Below, in pieces: positions 57,106 to 64,000 of a stretch of 64,000 nt of DNA. Source of the stretch: Andalucia godoyi. Lineage: Eukaryota > Discoba > Jakobea > Jakobida > Andaluciidae. Within the stretch, counting starts at the first letter, position 1, and each line of letters opens with the position of its first letter. The stretch spans positions 1 through 64,000 of the forward strand of contig VRVR01000004.1 of assembly GCA_009859145.1 (NCBI GenBank). Reading direction: 5' to 3'. The translations under genes and the position numbers were made by a program. The notes beneath the pieces were generated by a model. It was not told where the DNA came from. It was given only the letters and a program-made list of their open reading frames with translations, and did not search any database.

Positions 57106-58038
57106 ACGGCGAGGGAGGAGAGGAAAGACGGGGGGGAATTGAGGAAGACGCAAACGATTTTTCAGTAAGTAAAAACATTCTGTTTGTTTGTTTGTTTGTT
57201 TTTGTTTTTGGTTCTAGATACTTATGAAAAGAAGAGATCTCAAGTACAATTCGTGAGATGAGTGAAAAAGAATTCATACAGTCAACTGCGACGCAGAGTC
57301 GATATTGTATGCCTTCAGACCCTGGATGAACGATTTTTCCTGTCCAAGTCTGTTTGCGTACTCCACAAGTGACGGAAACGCTGAGACAAGGTCCGCCGAA
57401 CCCTTCGTAGACTGTGCAAACAACACGAACAAATACGGAAACACAACGATGTCAGCCAACGACAACGAGCCGCCAAACATGTACGATGAATTGGAATTGG
57501 CGGCAAGCTTTTCTTTTAGAGATTCCAAATGCACACGAACACGATCACCACCCTCTGCGCCTTCTGACGCGACAAACACTGCAACATCACGTGAAAAGTG
57601 CGTTTCCTCCCACTCGATGACCTCTGAAATCTGTGCTGCCTCAATGGCTTCGGTGCGCAGTAATGGACGGCCCGTTGGCTTTGCTGCAATATGCCGGCAA
57701 ATCGCATTGCCAAAGAGCACGGATTGTGCGCGATCCAGATCCACGACAGGAACTGCACCGGTCGGAGACCGCATCCAGAATTCCTCGTCCTTGTGTTCAC
57801 GGTCTGCTCAAACAAATTGAAATTAGCAATACACCGCGGTAAGCATAATAAGCATCAAGATGAGTTAATGCATTGCATGGGGACTGTGAAACGCAGAGGG
57901 TGGAATACGAAGAACGGAAAGAAAAACTGACAAACCTTTGGGATCAACAAGAGCCAGCGTCAGAGGAACGCCAGCGGCCTTGGAAGCAATCATGCATTTC
58001 AATGCCTCGGCATTCCCGGCATTGGTAAACAGCTTCAT
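54792..58038 (-). CDS. MARS1: Methionyl-tRNA synthetase with N-terminal GST-like and C-terminal EMAPII-like domains, three exons
   Basis: The model is complement(join(54792..57047,57280..57803,57936..58038)), 960 residues. Exon 1 (MKLFTNAGNAEALKC) ends at AAAG|GTTTGT. Exon 2 (DREHKDEEFWMRSPTGAVPVVD) resumes after gagcag, with a GST-like core (SLSLADIVVFPYLFVLFAQ). It ends at ACT|GTATGA, and exon 3 follows a long CT/T tract ending caatag. All joins keep frame. Catalytic motifs: HIGH at 250-253 (NALPHIGHVYTT) and KISKS at about 534-538 (DKQKISKSLGN). A TyrRS/EMAPII-type tRNA-binding OB fold occupies about 803-960. GST-like plus catalytic domains resemble animal MetRS; the EMAPII tail resembles plant and worm MetRS. 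It charges initiator and elongator tRNA-Met. Confidence 0.93.
57085..57106. repeat. (GA)n run inside MetRS intron 2
   Basis: About 11 GA units and an adjacent A18 run (57067-57084). On the transcribed strand they form the CT/poly-T tract preceding the 3' splice site at 57048-57049. Confidence 0.9.
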
Positions 58039-58476
58039 GGCTCAAAAATACAGGACAATACGCAGCGAACAGAAGCGATGATGAATTGGCGAACAACAAC
58101 AGAAAAATTTGCAACGACTACTACTTCGACTGCCACTACTACTTTGTTGAAATGAAAGGAAAAAGAAAACAGAAAGAAACACGAATTGCTATCGTGAACA
58201 CACGCGAAGTGCCGATGAAAGGGAATGACAATTCATTCCGGGCTTTCTGTCAGTCCAGTCATTTCTTGAAGTGTTCATTGCAATAAGAGAATGGACGCTT
58301 CACACTTGAACGGAACCCACTCGATTCATGTTTGGTGTTGTTGTTGTTGATGATTATTTTCCCCCCTAGTTCTTTTTCATATTCCGTGTCGCACTACACA
58401 TCGAGCACAAACTCACACTCCAGGTTTTTTTATTTTTTTTATTTTCTTTGTCTGATACGTATAGCATCTTCACACA
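58039..58476. promoter_or_regulatory. Divergent promoter region between MetRS and PSMB4
   Basis: 438 bp between start codons. A TTTTTTTATTTTTTTTATTT stretch lies about 50 bp before the PSMB4 ATG. No gene seen. Confidence 0.35.
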
Positions 58477-59229
58477 ATGATGAACAGTCAGCTTGCTCGC
58501 GAGATCGCAAATATGGAGATTGGAAGCCGAGGCCAGACGTGCTCGGTGCATTTGTACGGAGAAGAACAGAAGCGAACAACAGAGCCTATTGTGACGGGAA
58601 CTTCTGTTCTCGGGCTTAAGTACCGTGACGGGATTCTGATTGCGTGTGATACTCTTGCTTCGTATGGGTCAATGGCCAAGTTCCGAAGTGTCCAGCGCGT
58701 TGTGCAGTCTGGACCGGACTCGGTTGTCGGTGCGTCTGGGGAATATTCGGATTTCCAGCATATCCAGGAGCTGCTTGACAATCTGGCAATGGATGATTTG
58801 TACGCCCAGGATAACAAGACGTATGGACCGAAGGAAATCTACTCGTATCTCTCCCGTGTAATGTACAATCGGCGATCCAAGATGAATCCGCTGTGGAACG
58901 CTCTTGTTGTTGGTGGGTTCCGTGGAGGAAAGCCCTTTTTGGGACAGATTGATCTTGTAGGAACGCATTTTGAAGACGAGTCTATTGCAACTGGGTACGG
59001 TGCCTACCTTGCAAGGCCGCTCATGAGGGAAGCACTCAAGAGAAAACCATCCAGCGAATTGTCGGAGGAAGAAGCGAGAAAGGTCCTCGAGGATTGCCTC
59101 AGAGTGCTGTTTTACAGAGAATGCAGAACGATCAACAAGTTCCAAATGGCGCGAGTGAATGCACATGGCGTCACCATCAGCCAGCCGTTTGCTGTCTCTA
59201 CTCAGTGGGAATTCCAGTCGTTCCAGTAG
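58477..59229 (+). CDS. PSMB4: 20S proteasome subunit beta-7 (PSMB4)
   Basis: 250 residues (two adjacent ATGs, 58477 and 58480). A short propeptide is followed by TEPIVTGTSVLGLKYRDGILIACDTLASYGSMAKF, which matches the PSMB4 mature start and, like PSMB4, lacks the active-site Thr arrangement, so it is a structural ring subunit. Further matches are GASGEYSDFQHIQELLD, WNALVVGGFRGGKPFLGQIDLVG and GAYLARPLMRE. Together with Rpn1 it is one of two proteasome genes in the window. Confidence 0.96.
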   Translation: MMNSQLAREIANMEIGSRGQTCSVHLYGEEQKRTTEPIVTGTSVLGLKYRDGILIACDTLASYGSMAKFRSVQRVVQSGPDSVVGASGEYSDFQHIQELLDNLAMDDLYAQDNKTYGPKEIYSYLSRVMYNRRSKMNPLWNALVVGGFRGGKPFLGQIDLVGTHFEDESIATGYGAYLARPLMREALKRKPSSELSEEEARKVLEDCLRVLFYRECRTINKFQMARVNAHGVTISQPFAVSTQWEFQSFQ

Positions 59230-59698
59230 TGACGAGCCGCTTTCCTTAGGACAGTCCTCCTTGGTTCCCAATTAAAAAAGCACATACAATTCATGCACAC
59301 ACACACACACACACACACACAAGCGTGCGTTCTTCGGTCCTCTTTTTCTTTCTCTCTCTCTCTCGCCAGAGAAATCACGCATGGAATCAGTTACCACAGC
59401 GGCTGTACGTGCACCACGACTCTCTCAGTCCGGGTTTCCAAGTCTTCCGATGCTTTTATTTAAAACACCAGGTGGAATACTTCAATTTGCAGATTCTACG
59501 TCTCCAAGCTTTTTGTTTGTGTTGGACTGCCTTTTCGCGTTCCCAAGAAAAAGAGGAAAAAAGGAAGGAAAAATTCTGACAAGCAATATCCATCGATCTG
59601 TCTGTCTGTCTGTCTGTCAATCTCCCGTTTTTTTAATTTTGAGTGTTGCTCGTTTTCTTTATTAAATTATAACAGGGGGAGAAAGAAACTTTCGAGGG
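59230..59698. other. Intergenic stretch with (CA)n and (TCTG)n repeats
   Basis: (CA)n at 59297-59320 is followed by a CT-rich run (59349-59364). (TCTG)n lies at 59597-59617. A 94-codon frame from ATG 59381 (MESVTTAAVRAPRLSQSG) has a fair start context, but its 3' half is repeat-derived and it has no recognisable domain. Not called as a gene. Confidence 0.4.
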
Positions 59699-60385
59699 AT
59701 GTTTACAGTTCGCAGTTCGTCTTTGCTGAGTGCTTCGCGCCGAGCTGTGCGAATGTCTGTTTTCCCCACTCGGCGTTGGTTCTCCAACGAAACTTCAACT
59801 CCGGCCAACAATGACCAATCAAAGCCGACTCCCTCCTCCTCTTCATCATCATCGTCGTCGTCTGCAAACGGATCTGCAAACGCAAACGGAAACGGAAACG
59901 GAAACGGAAATGGTGAAGTAATGGAAGGGTTGAAAAAGCAGTTGGAAGAGGCGTCTGCAAAGCTGAAAGAATGCGAGTCAAAATACCTGTATGCACTTGC
60001 CGAGACTGAAAACGTGCGAACACGTGCGCGTCGGGACGTGGAGAATGCAAACAAGTATGGAATCTCAAAGTTTGCGCAGTCGCTGCTAGATGTTGCGGAC
60101 AATCTGCAGCGTGCATTGACGGCGGTGTCCGAGTCAGATAAGAAGAGCTCGCTGTTCACTGGTGTCCAGATGACTGAAAAGGTCCTCACAAAGGCATTCG
60201 AAGTCAACGGATTGGTCAAAATGAGCGCAATGGGCGAGTCGTTCAATCCGGAAGTCCATCAAGCAATGTTTGAAATGCCCGGAGATAAGCCCGGGACGAT
60301 CGCCGCTGTCCTCAGAGATGGATATGTCCTCCACGGTCGAACCATTCGCCCCGCTCAAGTCGGCGTGATCAAGGCAAAGGATTAA
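59699..60385 (+). CDS. MGE1: Mitochondrial GrpE (Mge1) co-chaperone
   Basis: 228 residues. An Arg-rich presequence (MFTVRSSSLLSASRRAVRM) is followed by a low-complexity Ser and Asn/Gly linker (residues 42-75), a long coiled coil, and ALAETENVRTRARRDVENANKYGISKFAQSLLDVADNLQRAL, the GrpE core. The beta domain has FNPEVHQAMFEMPGDKPGTIAAVLRDGYVLHGRTIRPAQVGV. Mge1 exchanges nucleotide on mitochondrial Hsp70 during import and folding. Confidence 0.96.
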   Translation: MFTVRSSSLLSASRRAVRMSVFPTRRWFSNETSTPANNDQSKPTPSSSSSSSSSSANGSANANGNGNGNGNGEVMEGLKKQLEEASAKLKECESKYLYALAETENVRTRARRDVENANKYGISKFAQSLLDVADNLQRALTAVSESDKKSSLFTGVQMTEKVLTKAFEVNGLVKMSAMGESFNPEVHQAMFEMPGDKPGTIAAVLRDGYVLHGRTIRPAQVGVIKAKD

Positions 60386-60597
60386 GTGGGTCGTTCTCGT
60401 CCGTCGGCACGAGTGCGTGTGTGTGTGTGTTTCTGTTTTCATTTCTTTATTGCTATTCGCTCTTTGACTTTTCTTTTTAATTGCTTTCATTCGGCGTGCT
60501 ATGTTTGTCTGTGAGTCTTCAACCCCTAGAATACACAAAACAAAAAAACATACATCCTCTTTTCATAGTGCAACACCACGACACTGGCTCTCATCCA

Positions 60598-61164
60598 CCG
60601 TTGAATAATAGCACGTCATTGTCATGCATACGGGGGAGTATACATGAACAGACACGGTTAACACTGGCCGACAGTAGCTCGTTTGTTTCACAGGAATTCG
60701 TGCTTGCGCGTAGCCATCCATCATTCGTTCAGCGCACTGCCAAGAGGCGAGCTTCCAAGACACGATCTCCAGTCCCCAGCACTCAGGGCAGCCAACCCCA
60801 AGCAGAAGTCTCAGGGACTGTCTCTTGCAGAACTCTTGGTATTCTGCTACGATGCCCCAGGCGCAGTCGCAGTCGCAAAACCCCACCGTCTTCCTACCGC
60901 CTCTTCCTCTCGTATCTCCAGGTGCATCAATCGCTCCTGCTGCTAGGGCCGCCAGACTCAAAATGCACCCTTCTCAGGAACAACGTGTCACGCTGAGAAA
61001 GTGGCTCACAGACTGATCGAGATTGGGAACGGAGCGCGGAGCATCTATCTGAAGAGCGCCGTGAGGCGTGTTGGGGGCCGATCCCCTTCCCGGCAGCGGG
61101 ATGCAAGACTGAATATGCATGTCTATTCGTAGATATATGCATGTTCGGTGTGTAATGTAGGCGT
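60598..61164 (+). repeat. Dispersed repeat, copy 2
   Basis: About 567 bp in the same orientation as 46842-47288, with matching ends (CCGTTGAATAATAGCACG and ATGTAGGCGTA). Conserved short inverted pairs GGGG/CCCC and CCCG/CGGG occur near 61070-61100 and in copy 1 near 47200-47225. The central part is longer here. It starts about 210 bp after the GrpE stop codon. Its frames do not encode a recognisable protein. Confidence 0.8.
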
Positions 61165-61397
61165 ACATGTCCGGGAAACCTACCTACTACGGCAGTTTCA
61201 TTTCTGTCGCTGCTTCCCTTGGTTTTGGCCAACAATTCAACACAAACAAATGAAAGACTCTTCAAATCCTTTTGCGCTGGCTTTGTACTGCTGCGAACGA
61301 ACGACTCGCGTTTTCGTTTCTCAAAAAATAAGAGCCCACAGAGAAGAAGAAGAAAAGGACGGGGAAAAAATCGGAGAGATCGAAAGACACAGCAAAC

Positions 61398-63326
61398 ATG
61401 GACGATGCGCAGTCAAGACTCCGAGAAATGGACCAGTTTTTCGAGGGTGACATCAAGCGAGAAGGCGCTTCGCTACCAGACCGACTTGTACGTCATTCTT
61501 TTCCCTTGCCCTTGAAACAAAATACAGACGCACACGCATACACTTGTGCATATTACACGATGAGAAGAACCAGAACTCTTACATTTTTGCTTACGATTCT
61601 TCTCAACTGCACGCTGGCGGTTTTGATGAGCCTTTCTTTTAATTTGGATGTGACCAAAAAAACATACCTGTGAAAACAGAGAAGGATTCTGCAGCCACGA
61701 AGAAATCAAGCGAGTGGCATTGTGAAGCGAGGTGATTCTGCGGGGTCTAACAGGACGTCAAAGACGATGCGCTCGAGGAAGTCCGGGCTGCAGGGCGAGG
61801 GTGGGTTCATGTCCGGGTCTTCGTCGTCTTCTTCTTCCGAGCAGAAACTGCACCGAGAACTCACGTTTTATACTTCGGAACACATGGTGAGTTCCCGGAC
61901 AATTGTATTCTTGGATCCGCAGCGAGTCGACGCAGCATTCAAATTCGACCCAAAGTACGTTCCAAGACACGCTCACGGGACGAAACGCGAGAGAGGAAAC
62001 ATAAAGTACAAGGACGCAAAGGAGGCTCTCAAAGTCAACAGGGTCGTGCCTGTCCCAGCTGCGTGTCTGTACTATATGATTAATCCTACAAACACCGCAT
62101 CGGCGTGCTCGCTGGCAATGAACACCGTGACGCATTTGCCGCCTATCTCTCCAACAAAACTGTCCGAAAGGACAGTGTACGTCGGCCAGGCGTCCCCAAC
62201 GGCATCGACAGCATGGACAACCGAACCCGAGAAATCAAACCCGGCGAAAAGCATGTCTCCGCCGCTGCAGAGAGTCGTGGACGACAGTTCCACGGAGAAA
62301 TTTATTCATATCTCTCACGGCGCGTACTTGTTCTGTGTGCTTCGCGACGGAAGGATTCCGTGCATTCCGTTCTTGGTGCCGACAGAAGAACGCGCTGCGT
62401 TTGAGAAGCTGTACGGCGTCGCGAACGTGTCGCTGTATCCAGAGGTGCAAATCCGCGCAAAGTCGTTCGTCGAAGAAGATCTGTTCCCGTGGAGATCTGG
62501 CGAAAGATACAAGAAGGAAATGGAGACAACGATCGCCAAGATCAATAGTTTGCAGAACTTGTCGCTCAAGAACTCGCTGCTGAAAGATCACAATGCAGAT
62601 GGAGACTCGAGCGCCGCTAGCCCGGACGAAAAGACCCGACTGACCGCGGAGGAGGGAATCAACACCTCGCATGTGCGAAAGCCCGCACATATGCCGTCGA
62701 TGGAAGAAATTTTCGAGTTGCAGAAAAATCTCAAGTTCTTTGTCTCGGAGACGTCGCTCATCGGAAGACAGATTGTGTATGTGGACCTGCAGAAGGTTAA
62801 TCAGTCCTTTTTCTACGATCGAAAGTACGTCGGTCCCGGCGGCCGGGGTTCTCGTAGAAAGCGCTCTTTTCAGGCTTACCAGGATATTCGCAAGAAGGTG
62901 CGATCGTGCCAGACCGTTCCAGTGATTGCGGCGCAGCTCCTGGACGCTGACGAAGTGGATATTTCAATTGACCGCCGCACCATTGATCTCGTTGAGCTGG
63001 TGGTGCATTTTGTCGAGGGAAGCCATCTCTTCGCGGTTTTGAGAGACGCCGGATGTCCTTCTATTCCTTTGCTGGTGATGGAGGAGGAGGCCGAGGCGTT
63101 TGAAAGCGAGTTTGGCGTCACAGATCCGGCACTTTGTGAAGGCGAGCCTGCGTACTTGCTGGATCCGCCCGCGAAGCCCAGCGAGCAGACCGGAGATTCG
63201 CCGCATGTTTGGAGCCAGCCACCAGTCGAGATTCGATCGAAAGACGAAGTAGAGCATCCGTGGAGACGAGGATGGAAAAAGGAGCAATCGGCGGGGAAGA
63301 GATCAGGTCACTCGATGACAGTTTGA
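61398..63326 (+). CDS. Unidentified protein with a duplicated ~150-residue domain, two exons
   Basis: The model is join(61398..61487,61680..63326), 578 residues. Exon 1 (MDDAQSRLREMDQFFEGDIK) ends at CTT|GTACGT; the acceptor aaaacag at 61679 joins in phase (ctgcag at 61694 also fits). Two copies of one domain follow, from about 61855 and 62730: copy A has LTFYTSEHMVSSRTIVFLDPQRVDAAFKFDPKYV, copy B LKFFVSETSLIGRQIVYVDLQKVNQSFFYDRKYV. Each is followed by a basic patch, then by a conserved LF-VLRD and C-IP-LV segment. Both end in HPW/FPW-R-G. A central Ser/Pro linker separates them. I recognise no family. Duplication and conservation show a real fold. Confidence 0.75.
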
Positions 63327-63638
63327 TAAATATAAAAAAAACGGATGACACACGGATGCTGTGAAAGAAAGAGAGCGAGAAGAAACGACTCTTGCCCATT
63401 CTTCTTGGAAATTTATTTATCCCACAACGGCGCTGCAGCGACAAAAGGAATGGAACAGAAACGGCCAAACGGTCAAACGGAGTAGACAACAAAAAAAAAA
63501 TGTACTGTTTAATATAATGTATCAATAAAACAGAAGAAGAAAATGGCAGGGCAATGTACAACTCGTGTGGTATTTCCTAGTTGTTATTGTTTCTTTTTGT
63601 GTGTGTTTTTCTTTTTGCGGTGGGAGGGATGGAGGCTG
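63327..63638. other. Convergent gap
   Basis: Between the duplicated-domain gene and the minus-strand gene at the right edge. It is AT-rich with an A10 run (63491-63500). No gene seen. Confidence 0.4.
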
Positions 63639-64000
63639 CTACTGCTTATCTGCAGAAGAAACCACGGACTGCCCAGTCTTCAGAGTCTGTTTGTAATACC
63701 CATTGTAATCCAGTCGTGTCGTGAGATGCGAGAGATGAGACTCGGAGGACGTGGAGTGAGAATGGGAACCGAGCGCATCGAGCAGATCCTTCAAATACAA
63801 ATGAAAGTCATTTTCCATCTTTGCAATGGCGGCAGCGAATTGATCATCGTCCAACGACGCTCGGATGAATGCAGAGGACATGTCGATTCGATTAGAACGC
63901 TCGCGCGAAAAGATGTTCACCTTCTTGTCGCCCCTCGGCTTGTCATACAGTTGCTGTGTGGAAGCTGCAGTCTCGGCAAGGAGATCCTTGAAAAACGAAT
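63639..64000 (-). CDS. C-terminal end of a gamma-tubulin complex component (GCP2/3-like), cut by window edge
   Basis: The frame runs from the right edge to a stop at 63639-63641, about 120 residues (FKDLLAETAASTQQLY onward). A helical stretch (DDDQFAAAIAKMENDFHLYLKDLLDAL) is followed by SHLTTRLDYNGYYKQ, which is the C-terminal L-x-RLD-(Y/F)-N-x-(Y/F)-Y signature of GCP2 and GCP3. GCPs nucleate microtubules with gamma-tubulin. The call rests on this short end only. Confidence 0.6.
   Translation of the reverse strand, partial: SFFKDLLAETAASTQQLYDKPRGDKKVNIFSRERSNRIDMSSAFIRASLDDDQFAAAIAKMENDFHLYLKDLLDALGSHSHSTSSESHLSHLTTRLDYNGYYKQTLKTGQSVVSSADKQ

Noticed and set aside
57274-57774. GST-like frame as a separate gene (eEF1B-gamma-like)
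   Set aside because: Splice signals on both sides join it in phase to a start exon and to the MetRS catalytic exon.
59381-59665. 94-codon frame starting MESVTTAAV
   Set aside because: The 3' half is encoded by the TCTG repeat; only the start context favours it.
60563-60961. Minus-strand 132-codon frame inside dispersed repeat copy 2
   Set aside because: The frame is not kept in copy 1, so it is unlikely to be a repeat-encoded protein.

Overview
The window is nuclear DNA from a single-celled eukaryote. It is gene-dense (about 30 protein genes in 64 kb on both strands) and intron-poor, with roughly half G+C. The few introns I can model are short (about 120-230 bp) with GT..AG ends and pyrimidine-rich 3' ends. 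A striated-fibre assemblin gene suggests flagellar roots. A Sec-decoding gene with its own SECIS element implies a selenocysteine pathway. I see no plastid marker and cannot name the lineage.

Left part (1-8.4 kb) is accessory DNA: the 3' end of an unidentified gene, a Crinkler/RHS-type NTPase-nuclease gene, a complete hAT transposon with perfect 8-bp target duplications but a damaged transposase, and a CobW-type GTPase gene lacking its P-loop half. From 8.4 to 41 kb come mostly housekeeping genes: a large LRR membrane protein, NOT2 (CCR4-NOT), TACO1/YebC, a Roadblock protein, an Asteroid-like nuclease-fold protein, an ammonia-type NAD synthetase, mitochondrial uL15, proteasome Rpn1, serine palmitoyltransferase LCB2, an MMADHC-like protein, a DEK-like chromatin protein, MALSU1/RsfS, ribulose-phosphate epimerase, a SHAQKY-type MYB protein, TDP1, an unidentified serine-rich protein and an Arc1p/AIMP1-like tRNA-binding protein.

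From 41 to 64 kb: an 1846-residue ARM-ZZ-PB1-MEKK kinase, a GRF-SNF2 helicase, a CENP-W-like histone-fold protein, a Rdx-family selenoprotein, V-ATPase subunit G, SF-assemblin, a three-exon methionyl-tRNA synthetase (GST-like, catalytic and EMAPII-like domains), proteasome beta-7 (PSMB4), mitochondrial GrpE, an unidentified protein built from a duplicated domain, and the C-terminal end of a gamma-tubulin-complex component. Two diverged copies of one dispersed repeat lie 13.8 kb apart.

There is no operon logic, but functional themes recur: mitochondrial translation (TACO1, uL15m, MALSU1), proteasome (Rpn1, beta-7), aminoacylation (MetRS and Arc1-like), chromatin and DNA repair (DEK, TDP1, SNF2, CENP-W) and microtubule organisation (SF-assemblin, GCP). 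The most notable hidden item is the selenoprotein at 51109-51516: a conventional reading of its in-frame UGA splits the gene, yet a textbook form-2 SECIS lies downstream.
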